NCBI GenBank assembly: GCA_039602395.1
Contig: JBCNJP010000246.1
Span: 1 to 64,000 of the forward strand
DNA length: 64,000 nt
Direction: 5' to 3'
Origin: Deinandra increscens subsp. villosa
Lineage: Eukaryota; Streptophyta; Magnoliopsida; Asterales; Asteraceae
Shown here: piece after piece, positions 45,801 through 55,762 of the stretch
Layout of the letters: every line of letters starts with the position of its first letter
Position numbering within the stretch: position 1 is the first letter of the stretch
The notes under the pieces: generated by a model
What the model saw: only the letters and a program-made list of their open reading frames with translations
Told to the model about the DNA's origin: nothing
The model's database searches: none
Made by a program: the position numbers and the translations under genes

Positions 45801-47096
45801 CTCGTAATGGACGAGGCTCACAAGTCAAGATACTCGGTGCACCCTGGATCAGATAAAATGTATCAGGACTTGAAGAATCTTTATTGGTGGCCGAATATGA
45901 AAGCCGACATTGCTCGATATGTGGCTAAGTGTCTAACATGTTCAAGGGTCAAGATTGAATACCAAAAGCCTTCTGGTTTACTACAACAACCAAAGATCCC
46001 AGAATGGAAATGGGAGGACATCTCCATGGATTTTGTAACGGGATTACCTCATCGATCAAATCAACCGGATGCGATTTGGGTTATCATCGATCGGTTAACC
46101 AAATCTGCACATTTCATTCCAATGAAGGAAAGCGATAATATGGATAAGTTGACAAAGCTGTACATTGACCGAATTGTGAAGCTTCACGGTGTGCCAAAGA
46201 CTATAATTTCTGATCGAGATCCTCGATTCACTTCCCGGCTATGGCAATCAATGCAGGAAGCATTGGGAACCCGACTAGACATGAGTACAGCTTATCACCC
46301 GCAGACTGATGGTCAGACGGAACGAACAATTCAAACATTAGAAGATATGCTCCGAGCTTGTGTCCTTGACTTTGGAAAAGATTGGGAGACTCACCTTCCA
46401 CTGGTGGAGTTCTCTTACAACAATAGTTATCATTCAAGTATAGGTGCTGCACCTTTTGAAGCACTGTATGGCAGGAAATGTAGATCGCCCGTGTGTTGGG
46501 CTGAAACAGGTGAGAAAGGGCTCACTGGACCGGACGTTATCCACGATATGACCGAACGGATTATTCAAATCAGACAACGGCTAGCTGCAGCGCGTGATCG
46601 ACAAAAGAGTTACGCCGACAAACGCCGAAAACCTCTGAAGTTCGAGGTGGGTGACAAAGTGTTATTGAAGGTATCTCCCTGGAAGGGAGTGATACGCTTC
46701 GGAAAGCGTGGAAAGTTGAATCCTCGCTACATCGGTCCGTTTGAAATTATTGGGGAAGTAGGCCCGGTGGCCTATCGATTGCAACTCCCTGCTGAACTCG
46801 ATGGAGTTCACAACGTGTTTCACGTTTCCAATCTAAAGAAATGTCTGGCTGAAGACATCGAAATAATTCCCTTGGAGGAACTGGAAATTGACGAACATCT
46901 GAGATTTATTGAGCAACCAGTAGAAATCATGGGACGCGAGGAGAAAGCCCTCAAACGTAGCAAGATTCCGATCGTCAAGGTACGATGGAACTCAAGACGT
47001 GGACCTGAATATACTTGGGAACGTGAGGATCAGATGAAGAAAAAGTATCCTCACCTGTTCGAGCAAACGTCCACGGAAACTCATGGTATGATTTAA
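42858..47096 (+). CDS. Gag (rest)-protease-reverse transcriptase-RNase H-integrase-chromodomain of copy 2
   Basis: 1,412 codons open without interruption after the gag nonsense codon; no Met at the start, so this is the continuation of the 1,550-residue polyprotein, not a separate gene. Order: end of Gag with three Cys-His boxes (43327-43580), Asn-Gly linker, protease (DSGA at about 43806), reverse transcriptase with motif A Asp intact (GAT 44619-44621) and FIDD at about 44803, RNase H (VVYCDASIQG at about 45241), integrase HHCC (about 45817-45950) and D-D-E (MDFVTG 46027, SDRDPRF 46210, ERTIQTLE 46320), GPY/F segment (about 46727) and chromodomain-like C-terminus (about 46960-47060). All enzyme motifs appear intact. 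In the family integrase inserts the cDNA and the chromodomain steers it to marked chromatin. Confidence 0.85.
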   Translation: MKKLEGEFLNLKMSGSEVEQYTARYHEYEVLCPSMVDAEFKRIERYLEGLAPQIKGLVTASNPANVQQAIRLAHKLTDQEVEKGTLPAKATEKTALSGKRKAEDEAPENSMNVQSVGNSTGRSFNSQGQSKRSGNNSSNYRQGGNGQSNYRGNLPLCNRCGKHHAGACRKNVNCERCGKGGHEAKDCWATLPEQQNRPRRNNNYGNNRGNGNNNGQNQNNNNGGARGCFECGAQGHIKRDCPQLRRKGNGNQGNNGGNGNGGGNGNGNGNGNGGNGNGGNGRGRAFVMGQGEARNDANVINGKFILNGFFATVLFDSGAEKSFISTKFARIINAKPIALDAKYVVELANGKLHDTTQIVKDCKLELAGHTLGIDLMPFPIGSFDVIVGMDWLSENRAEILCKEKVVRIPLEDGKVLTVQGEKGGTVTGIISFLKAQKCLRKGHFAILANVTDTTHPERKIDDYPIVRDFQDVFPEDLPGLPPFRQVEFGIDLAPGAAPIARAPYRLAVSELNELSAQLQELLDKGFIRPSSSPWGAPVLFVKKKDGTFRMCIDYRELNKVTIKNRYPLPRIDDLFDQLQGSSYFSKIDLRSGYHQLRVRDEDVPKTAFRTRYGHYEFLVMPFGLTNAPAVFMDLMNRVCKPYLDKFVIVFIDDILIYSKSREEHEEHLRLILELLRKEQLYAKFSKCDFWIREVQFLGHIVNEEGIHVDPAKVEAIKNWSTPRAPTEIRQFLGLAGYYRRFIKGFSQLAQPLTALTHKGVQYRWGEKEERAFQTLKDMLCSAPILALPDGIDDFVVYCDASIQGLGCVLMQRDKVIAYGSRQLKDTEKNYTTHDLEMGAVVHALKIWRHYLYGTKCTIFTDHKSLQHIFDQKDLNMRQRRWVELLNDYDLAIKYHPGKANVVADALSRKEYEKPRRVRALQLTIHSGLPDRIRDCQREALKAENFAAEALRGIDGHSEVKSDGLTYYNDRVWVPMFGNLRELVMDEAHKSRYSVHPGSDKMYQDLKNLYWWPNMKADIARYVAKCLTCSRVKIEYQKPSGLLQQPKIPEWKWEDISMDFVTGLPHRSNQPDAIWVIIDRLTKSAHFIPMKESDNMDKLTKLYIDRIVKLHGVPKTIISDRDPRFTSRLWQSMQEALGTRLDMSTAYHPQTDGQTERTIQTLEDMLRACVLDFGKDWETHLPLVEFSYNNSYHSSIGAAPFEALYGRKCRSPVCWAETGEKGLTGPDVIHDMTERIIQIRQRLAAARDRQKSYADKRRKPLKFEVGDKVLLKVSPWKGVIRFGKRGKLNPRYIGPFEIIGEVGPVAYRLQLPAELDGVHNVFHVSNLKKCLAEDIEIIPLEELEIDEHLRFIEQPVEIMGREEKALKRSKIPIVKVRWNSRRGPEYTWEREDQMKKKYPHLFEQTSTETHGMI

Positions 47097-47109
47097 TTTT
47101 GGGGACCAA

Positions 47110-47267
47110 AATTCCTTAACGGGAGGAGGATGTGACAACCCTAAAACTTTTTGCTTTCTTTCCCCAGCGACGATAGCAACGACGACAGCTGATGCTGCGA
47201 ACGCTACGACACAAGAATAATTTTCGGGACGAAAATTCCAATTTCAGGGGAATGATGTGACACCCGA
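47110..47267 (+). other. Duplicated polypurine-tract/LTR-start module, copy 2
   Basis: Outer tract 'gggaggagga' ends at 47130, directly before the proven LTR start 47131. The inner tract 'caggggaatga' ends at 47255 before TGTGACACCC at 47256. In this copy the outer one was used, as shown by the target duplication. Confidence 0.75.
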
Positions 47268-49803
47268 GAATTTCAAGGTTAACTTCCGTTAGACAAACCC
47301 GTTAGTTACGTTATAAGTAGCTAATGCATAACTAGGCCGAATACGTCCACGACCTTTGGTTGATCACCGAACCCGTCCATATGTGTTATGTGTTTATCAT
47401 TGATTATCTTTATGTGAAATGTGATTTAAATACATGACTTATTATTGTGTATAGCATGATTTATTGTAAATACTTGATTATGTGAAAATTGCCTAAATTT
47501 GGTAGTCAGCGAAACTACCGAGCGAAACTACAGATTCGCCCGGTAGCAGGCTAGACTGATCAATGTACCCGAGATCAGAGCCAGTTTCGCCAGCCAGCGA
47601 AACTGCCAGCGAAACTAGCCTCTGATATAAATAAACATAATGAACCCTAGTAGCCTCATTTGCTCAACCACACAACAAACACACACACACTCTCTGAGAT
47701 TTCTGGACCAGCCGAGAATACCATCAAGAGACCAAGATCTCAGCCTCTAGACCCTCATCTCTTCTCCCCTATCGATTCTAGGATCAACCGTGAGTCCCAA
47801 AAAACTATGCTTTATGTGTTTTCTATATGTTTTCTTCTTAAAGCATGCTCAAACCTCCATAACATGGCTTGACCTTCTGTATGTATGCTTTAGAATGCTA
47901 GATCTGTAATAAAGTTGATAACTTTGCGTATGAAATCCAACCATGATAGAGATTTATGCCATTTTAGTCATTTTAGGGTTTTATATGTGTTCTTGGTGAT
48001 TTGATGACAAAATGCATGTAAAACGTGTTAAAGTTGCTTGATTTATGTTAGTAAATGCCCATAGATGCTAAATAATGAATTGCATGTATGATCAGAAGCT
48101 GTTAGGTTGATTTTTAGGCAAATCCGTATGTTTTTCGCGACCAGCGAAACTGTTGTTCTCTGGGCGAAACTAAGTAGCGAAATTATGTATCCTTCCAGCG
48201 ACACTGACCAGCGAAACTATAGTGTCGCCGGGAACCTGACCAGACCAGCTCGAGCGAAACTATCGAGCGAAATACCTGAACGAAAGTTCAAACCAGTTTC
48301 TCTGCGAAACTAGGCTAGCGAAACTGCGTCAGCAGTTTCGGGCGAAACTAGCCTAGCGAAACTGTGTTACCGGGCATTGCCTAGCGAAAGTGCTGCCCGT
48401 GCACCCAGCGAAACTGTCTAGCGAAACTATGCTAGCGAAACTAAGGCCTGACCTAAAAACCAAACTTGTGAAATTGTTTAAGTGTTATGCCATGACTTGC
48501 ATGATTTTGCCATGATGAAATATGTTTGATATCTGATTCAAATGAACCCTTGTTTATGATCAACCATTGGTGTCGTGTGTCGGTATGTCGAGTCATAGTT
48601 GCAACGTGCTATGTTATGGGCCATAGTGACGTTAAGTAAAGATTAGACACGAAACTAATACTTAAGACCTAAACGTGTTCTAGGTCTTCGTTAAACAACA
48701 ATATTTGGATTTACTAGAAGTGTAGCCGTGCAACCCAAGGTGAGTGTCACTAACCCGCTTACCGTGAGTCCGATGGGCCACACCGAATAACTTAACGAAA
48801 AACAATGCTGACAAACTCGAGAGTGCTAGGCACCTCACTGATAAACATAAGAACACGGGATGCTTGGCACCCACTTGATGAACTGAAGTGTTTTATGGGA
48901 ACACTTGTGAATTCTGAATAAACGATTTCTGAAACGAAAACTGTTTTAATATGACTAGTGTAGGTTAAAGTCTAAACCATATGATATCACATGTTTTCTA
49001 AGGATGCCTTATAACTTAAAAGTCCTCAACTTAATTGTGCCATTAATTTGTGAAAGCGAGGGGATGTTGGGTAGATCTACTGGAGTTTGACAAACTCCGC
49101 CCCGTGGCACGGGGAGTGCACGGAGGAACAATATCAGCCTATTTGACCGTGGTCCCGAGAGGACACGGGGGAGGCAGAAAACGCGATGACTTGGTCCGCA
49201 CCGTACGGGATGGCTCGGCCCCCACAAAAATAAGTCAGCTTTGGTACAAACTTCCTTAGAGCATGGAACAACGGATTAGCTACCCGCGATATCGGTTGAG
49301 TCCTTTAACTTTACGGAACTAGTACATACCCGATGACGTGGTCACGGACGAAACATTTATAAACTGAGAATTAATTACAAGCATTGCTTTTCACAAATGA
49401 ATATTTTGTAAGTACATATTGATACGAACAATGATTATGAGACCGGGCCAATGCATGACAAGCCCACTGTGAACTCACCAACCGTTAGGTTGACACTTGC
49501 GTGGTTTAAACTTTTGCAGATCGCTAAGGAGTATCCGCTAGAGGTTGGCATGGCACAAGAAGACGTTTATTTCTGTTTAAAACTTAACTTGGGAATTTTA
49601 AAACAATGTTAACTTTGTAAAGCACGTGGTTAGTGCTATAAGACAATATTTTATTCCGCTGCGTTGTATCTGAGACTTTATCTATAATTTGTGTTTGAAC
49701 TAACCCTGATTCGTTTAGTATTTGTAACTGTGGTTGTGGATCCTGGTCTAGTCGCGCCCCTTAACGGTATAAACTCCGTTAGTGGTATTTTGGGGGTGTG
49801 ACA
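47131..49803 (+). repeat. Tekay-type copy 2, 3' LTR
   Basis: Same length as the 5' LTR. Internal landmarks repeat at an offset of 7,988: TATA box 47626-47633, structured block 49071-49168, inner LTR-like start 47256. Confidence 0.9.
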
Positions 49804-51143
49804 GTTATTAGTCCTAAAAATTATATTAGGGACCACAAATACATGTTATAAATTAATAAAGACGACAGCAAGGACTAATTTTACAATATGGTATTAAATA
49901 CTAATTTTTAGTCACAAATAAAGTGTATTTGGGATTGAAATGACGTGGTATGAAGGGATACATTGAGGTCTGAATTCATATATATTAAAGAATAATTATT
50001 AGTCCTTAAAAACGATGGTATCAATAACTGATTTTCAGTCATAAACAAAATGTATTTGGGACTAAATGATGTGGTACGAAGGGATACATTGAGGACCAAT
50101 GTTTTAAAAACCGGTTTTTTAGTTGAACCGGAAAACTTTTCGGGGTCGGTTCGACCGGTCGGACCGGTCGGACCGGCCGGTTTAACTGGTTAGAGGATTT
50201 ATATATATATTTTTAGAAAAATGTTAATAAATTTTTACACCACAACGAAAATAGTTAAAATACAATGATAATCCACTAAAAAATAATACCAAATAGGTAT
50301 TTCATAAGAAAATATAAGTTTTAGACTTTGAAAATAATAAAAAGTAACAATAAATAAATTTTTTTTCTTTTTTTTAAATATCAGAAAACCGGTTGAACCG
50401 GACCGGTTGAACCGGAAAAAACCGGAAAACCGCCCGGTTCAAAACGGTCCGGTTATGTCCAAAAAACCCGGGATTAAAAAACCGGTATGATGACCGGTTG
50501 GCGGTTGAACCGGTTGAACCGGACCGGTTGAACCGGTTTTTAAAACATTGTTGAGGACTGAATTCAGATGTTTTGAGACTAACTATTAGGCCTTAAAGGT
50601 GATGGTGTCAAAGACTGATTTTTAGTCACGAACAACGTTTATTTGGGACTGGAACGATTTTAACTGGTTGTTAGATCAAGGACTGAATTCATATTTTTAA
50701 AAACTCATTTTCAGTCCTTAAAAACAATGGTATCAATGACTGATTTTCAGTCATCAACAAAGTGTATTTGGAACTAGAATGACATGGTATTGGTGGGTAG
50801 ATCAATGACTGAATTCATATTTTTGAATATTAATTGTCAGTCCTTGAAAACCATGATATCAAAGACTGATCTTCTATCATGAACAAAATGTATTCGGGAC
50901 TGAAATGACATTGTACGAGTGCAGAGAACAAGGATTGAATTTTTCTGTTTTTGTGACTGAAAGTTAGTCCTTGTTGGTTCCATAAATAGGGATTGATTTT
51001 CAGTTACTGATAACACTATGTAAGACAAAGAATAGGTGGCTGACTCGTGACTAGCAAAATCGGTCCCTGACTACCATTATGTACTTATTTTGAACTATCA
51101 GAGACTAAATTTTCAGTCCTTGATGGCTACTTATCTTGTAGTG
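49804..51143. mobile_element. CACTA-like terminal region with ~125-bp repeats
   Basis: The right border CTTGTAGTG (51135-51143) is the complement of a CACTACAAG terminus, the mark of CACTA (EnSpm) transposons. Inward lie five to six diverged direct units of about 125 bp (starting near 49892, 50013, 50602, 50728, 50854 and 50982), each with 'gactgattttcagtca' and 'agtccttaaaaa' type phrases, comparable to CACTA subterminal repeats. The left terminus is not seen; Tekay-type copy 2 inserted at its left. No transposase is present. Confidence 0.55.
50097..50550. mobile_element. hAT-type MITE, 454 bp
   Basis: Perfect 20-bp inverted ends (CAATGTTTTAAAAACCGGTT and its complement) flanked by the 8-bp target duplication TTGAGGAC (50089-50096 and 50551-50558). 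C-A...T-G ends and 8-bp duplications are hAT features. The subterminal 50-100 bp are packed with CCGGTT, AACCGG and GGACCGGT motifs. No coding capacity. It sits inside unit two of the CACTA-like array and is therefore younger. Confidence 0.85.
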
Positions 51144-52376
51144 ACTATTACCCTTGTTTTTTTTTTTTTTGGTAGTGTCACACTTTCCTTGTGTTTCCAA
51201 ATGTAATACCTACCCTACACTTCACTACATTTATTAAATAATATAAATATAAAAAAGGTAGAGAGAGAGATTAGAGAAAGGAATGGTGCGGCGATGGGAG
51301 CCTCGGTGGCTAGGTTTTGTGCAGTGTCACTGTGGCACCACATCGCCCATTTTGGTGTTCCTGCATGCCTGTCGCATCCAACTTGACAAGGTGCATCCTC
51401 CGAGGTTACCATTACTCTTACCCTTTTACTATATCATTCATCTAAAGATTTTTTTTTAAAGAGAAGGTTTTATGTCGCATAGTAGATAATGTCGTATAAT
51501 ATACAAGTGGTAGTGTTTGAAAAACAAAGCAACAAAGTTATTCTTTTATGTTTTTAATAGCATTTAGGGGTAAACAGGTTTTCTAATCTAGTGTTTCTTT
51601 TTTCTTTTTTGTTTTATTAAACGTGTGGTTTTTTTAATTAATTTATGCCGGATTGAAATCATTACTTTAAGGGAACAACAATGAGTCCTTTTCTTGACTA
51701 TGATGATGCGATGGGTATTTAAATTCTAAATTATTTTATTTTGCATGTGGGTTTTAGATTTGTGACGATGACAAAGCAACATATCACTCTCAGTTTTTAT
51801 ATGGTTTCGTGGGCATTTATAATAGGTAATTTGATCAAAAGAAAGTGGAATTATGCGATTGAATTTTTAGTTTGACAAACTATGTAATTAATAGTTTAAA
51901 AGAAACAAAAAGTGATTTTTCTGTAATTGTTGTTGGTTTATTTTGTTTCAGAACCGATTTGTACGAGGAACCGTGTAGGAGAAAAAAACCAGATATATTA
52001 TGATATTCACCTCTAAGTCTCTAACTACAACTAGTTGATAAATTTTTCTTTGAAGGTTATGCTTGTTTTGTCAAACTTTTTATAATTAAAGTTTGCCATA
52101 AATCAATTCAATTGTGAGTACGTAGACAAAGAAGAGAGACACGTGGAGGATATAGACATCAAACTATTTTTTAAATGATAAATTTGGATCACTACGGATC
52201 AATGGTCCATCCAGTTATATCCATTTCTTGAGTACAAGATCTTGGCGCTCTAGGCTGGCAGATCCTTGAAGGCGGGGAAGCTCGTACATTAGTCCGGCCC
52301 CATTATCTCTACCTGGAGATAACCCTTAGAATAAAACTCATCATAAGTGAGAAAACCCTTATTCTCAACGTGGACC
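51144..52376. other. Unassigned stretch without a supported gene
   Basis: A T-run at about 51158-51171, then a GC-richer patch at 51285-51410 ('gggagcctcggtggc' to 'cctccgaggttacc') that looks like a decayed element. A patch at about 52220-52375 with 'cttggcgctctaggctggc' looks like a repeat fragment and is interrupted by the next element. No open frame with recognisable motifs. Confidence 0.5.
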
Positions 52377-53204
52377 CAGGGGCAGATCTATATGTTGGTA
52401 ATGGGTTTACGGGAACCCACTGCATTTTGAAATTTTAGTAGAATTATATAAGAGAAAGTTGAAGTGAATCCTTAAATATATGAGGAGTGAATCCTATAAC
52501 TAAAAGTTTGATAGTGTAGCTGGTAAGTTTCCTGTTTTTAACATGATACATGTTCGATTCCACTTCTTTAGCCGTTTTTTTTCATTTGGTCACTAAACAC
52601 GGTGGATTTCATGTTCGATTATACTTGCTCGATCTGCCTCAATGGGCCAAAGCCCAATTCAATTTTACCTGCTTAATGTTGCTGTAACCACAATATGGTT
52701 CACGTAAAGTGAAAAAAATATAATATAGTTTTCCTTTTTCTTTTAATATTTTATTTTATCGAAATATTCAACTTAGTTAATAGTTACACTGTTTAAAATC
52801 ATTTTCTTTCTAACGTACTATAAACATAAAAATTGATTAAATCAATATAATTTATACTCACGTCGGTGTATTTTAATATAACTAGTATCAAATAGAGTGA
52901 ACCTAAAATGCACTGATTAGCGTCTCCCTCCACAACCATCACCATCTACCGGCCACCCCGTAACGGTGACAATGTTTTTTTTTAATTATTATATGGTGTA
53001 TTCGTATTTTTATTGTGTGATCAATCTTACCCAACTTAAACCGTTGCACACTTGTATTAACCCGCAAATTTTTATGTCCGGTTCTATGAAATAGGAGCAT
53101 CTAACCCGACCCTACTAAAGCGAAAATTTTGACATTTGATTATTAGAATTCTCACCATCGATAAAAAGTGAACCCATAGAAAAAAAATGTTGGATCCGCC
53201 CCTG
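52377..53204. mobile_element. hAT-type non-autonomous element, 828 bp
   Basis: Inverted ends CAGGGGCAGATCTA and TGGATCCGCCCCTG, subterminal 'aatgggtt' and 'aaccca', and an 8-bp flank CGTGGACC (52369-52376) versus TGTGGACC (53205-53212) that fits a target duplication with one C/T change. The interior is AT-rich and non-coding; it includes a tRNA-like patch. Confidence 0.7.
52511..52561 (+). other. tRNA-like A/B box pair inside the hAT-type element
   Basis: 'tagtgtagctggtaag' resembles box A and 'tgttcgattcc' resembles box B, about 40 bp apart. No cloverleaf can be drawn, so this is at best a tRNA-derived or SINE-derived remnant. Confidence 0.3.
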
Positions 53205-53399
53205 TGTGGACCTCCATTTCTTTTTGATATATGTGAGAATTGAACCTAAAATTTTCCTACCTTCGAAAATAATACATAGCTTTGATGTTGTGATTATGGT
53301 ACCACATTTTGTTACTATATGACTTCGTCCGACCTTATAAATAGTAATTATTCCACTAGAGTTTTGTCACGTCAAAAAATCACCGAAGACATGTTACTA

Positions 53400-54135
53400 T
53401 AAATAATGACGTATGTCCGGGTCGGATGACGTCACAAGGAGATAGACACACACATCCAACCCGAGACACTACGCGAGCCACAAGTGTCGGCCTCGCAGCC
53501 TGCCGGCCGACAGACGACACAAGAAAAGGAGTCGGCCCTCACCAGGTTCGACACACAACATGTACCAAGGGTCGATCCCGAAGGAGTTGACCAACCATCC
53601 GCTCAGCATCAGCCAAACGACACATACGGTAGCCGAAACTCGAGCACGACAAGTCCGAGATGGACACCACAGACCAACACTCCCACAAAAACAGGTCGGC
53701 GTGCCGACACCCGACCTGGCCGCACATTTAATGTGATTACCTAAAGCGTATACTGCAGGAACTTGGCACAGTCCAAGACGCAGACCTGCAGCATACCTCC
53801 TTTGTGTAATTAGCATTAATGACGATACAAGACAAAGGTTGAGGGTTATAAATACACCCCAACCACCAGGTTAGAATTCATTCAATGCGCTTAGCTTCGA
53901 CCTGATTACACTTAATCTCTCGAAACGCATACTTATTCTCACGCCCGAGCTTGGTCACAGGACACCCTGTCCTGCCCTCCAAGAACAACGGTGTTTCTTT
54001 ATTTTGCAGATAACAGCCGAGCCGAGACCCTCCTGACCGAAGGCTTACTGTTCTCCCATCCTTGTAGTCGCCCTATCAGAGTAGTTCGTCCTAGACTTCG
54101 GTCTATCTAGCCACTCTCGGTAGCCCGATTCTACA
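53400..54135 (+). repeat. 5' LTR of a Tat/Retand-type gypsy (left border approximate)
   Basis: The right end ...GATTCTACA abuts the primer site. A TATA box (TATAAATA) lies at 53847-53854, giving a start near 53880. Base composition rises from AT-rich to GC-rich near 53400. The left border is uncertain because the 3' LTR is outside the window. Confidence 0.55.
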
Positions 54136-54136
54136 T

Positions 54137-54149
54137 TGGCGCCATCCGC
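54137..54149 (+). other. Primer-binding site of the Tat/Retand-type element
   Basis: TGGCGCCATCCGC one base after the LTR. TGGCGCC sites are typical of the Tat/Retand lineage, unlike the TGGTATCAGAGCC of the other LTR elements here. Confidence 0.6.
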
Positions 54150-54173
54150 ACGGTCCTTAACACAATTTCCATA

Positions 54174-55762
54174 ATGCCTGACATTCAAGAAGAACGAAAC
54201 TCCGAAGAAGACTTTGTCACCCCAGACGGAAGAAACACTGCCGGGTCATCTGGCGTAACCGATCTCCAAACTCTTACGCTGACGCTAGAACTGGTGAGCC
54301 GAAACTTCCTGCAGCTCCGACAGATGATGAACGAGCACGTAGCAGCCAAGAGAGCAAAGGGTATACGTGTACAGCTATCCTCCGACGACGAAAACCCCAT
54401 CATCAACGATGAAATGCCACCACCACCGGGGGGTGACGTTAATCACCCAAGACCGACTGCACAACAGTGTCGACTCAGATACTAAGGCCTGTAATGCCAA
54501 CACCAGCTTCAGTCGTGGATGCAGGATCCGTACCAGCACCCAATACCTCGGGTCCGATACCGTTCCCATTTAACCAGCAACAACCGATGTCTTTCCCAGG
54601 CCACCAGTTTTACCCCTACCCACCATTTATGAACCCATACGGGGCACCAGCTTATCAAATACCCTTATACCCACCATATGGCATGCCACCACACCCATCG
54701 GGTCTAGCACACCTAGCAAACCAAAGCACAGGCCCTCGGCCACAGCTGAACGCCCGAGTCGAAATCCCAGTGACAAGGGCAGAAGAACCAAAAGACGCCA
54801 GTGCCGACGATTTATCCTTACCCTACATCCCAAAGGAAGAAAACAAGTTCACCGAGCGAATAGAGAGCTTCGAGTGCCCACCAAAGACAAAACTGCCAAG
54901 CACGATAAAGACGTACGATGGCAGCACAGACCCCGAGGACCACTTACATGCCTTCAAATCGGCCGCAAGCATAGAAAAGTGGTCCATTCCCGTGTGGTGC
55001 AAGATGTTTGTGCAGACGCTCTCAGGCCCAGCCAGACTCTGGTTCAACTCTCTCCCTGATGGCTCGATCGACACCTATGTCCAGCTGAAACAGTTATTTT
55101 CCAAGCACATCGGCCAGCAGAAGAAGTGCACAAAAGACCCCATCGAGCTACACAATATCCGACAGGGGGACCAAGAATCTTTCCGAACCTTCCTTGAAAG
55201 ATACAAAACCGAGTCTCTGACCATCGGCCACGCCGACGAGAGACAGAAAATTTCAGCTTTTATCCATGGCCTAAGAACGAGGCAAGTGATCAAGGAAATG
55301 AGTGCCAGAGTTCCTGTGACAATCCAGGAAGCTTTTGACCGAACCGAAGCGTTCATCCGAGGCGAGGAAGCAGCTCAGCTCCGAGACAAGTCATCTGTCG
55401 GACAACAGAGGTCACAAGGTCGACCACAACACAACAGGGACTCCCGCCGACCCTGGCAGTCGGGGGGAGATAGAGGAAACCGAGACGATCGTCGACACTC
55501 CGGCTTTACACCTTACGAACGGCCGTCTCCCTCTAACCAGAGGCACGATAAAAGGGAATACCCCAACCTAACAAAAACCCTTAGGGGAATTTTACAAACA
55601 GAGGAAGCCAGTCGGCAATTTGGCAAACCACGAACAATTGGTTCCAATACAGCCAATCGAAATATGGCCAAATATTATGATTTCCACCTCGTCAGGGGTC
55701 ACGATACAGACGAGTGCCATCAATTAAAAAAGGAGATCAGCCACGCAGTAAAAAAAGGGTAG
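54174..55762 (+). pseudogene. Gag of the Tat/Retand-type element, frameshifted
   Basis: Starts at ATG 54174 (MPDIQEERNSEEDFVTP) and shifts frame near 54467. It then runs to a TAG at 55760-55762. The second part carries a Retrotrans_gag core: KTYDGSTDPEDHLHAF, FVQTLSGPARLWFNSLP, IRQGDQESFRTFLERYK and VTIQEAFDRTEAFI, then an Arg/Gln-rich stretch and YYDFHLVRGHDTDECHQLKK near the end, the usual Tat-type order. It would form the particle shell. The frameshift splits it, and the TAG separates it from protease. Confidence 0.75.

Larger units (their letters stand above)
39143..49803 (+). mobile_element. Tekay-type gypsy retrotransposon, copy 2, complete
   Basis: Target duplication GTTAT at 39138-39142 and 49804-49808 proves both ends. 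LTRs are 39143-41815 and 47131-49803 (2,673 bp each, constant offset 7,988, no difference noticed in the segments compared), so the insertion is young. Internal: primer site, gag with intron, pol, polypurine tract 'gggaggagga'. It is intact except for one nonsense codon in gag. Confidence 0.95.

Noticed and set aside
52511..52561. A tRNA gene
   Set aside because: Only weak A and B boxes; no acceptor stem or anticodon arm can be drawn.
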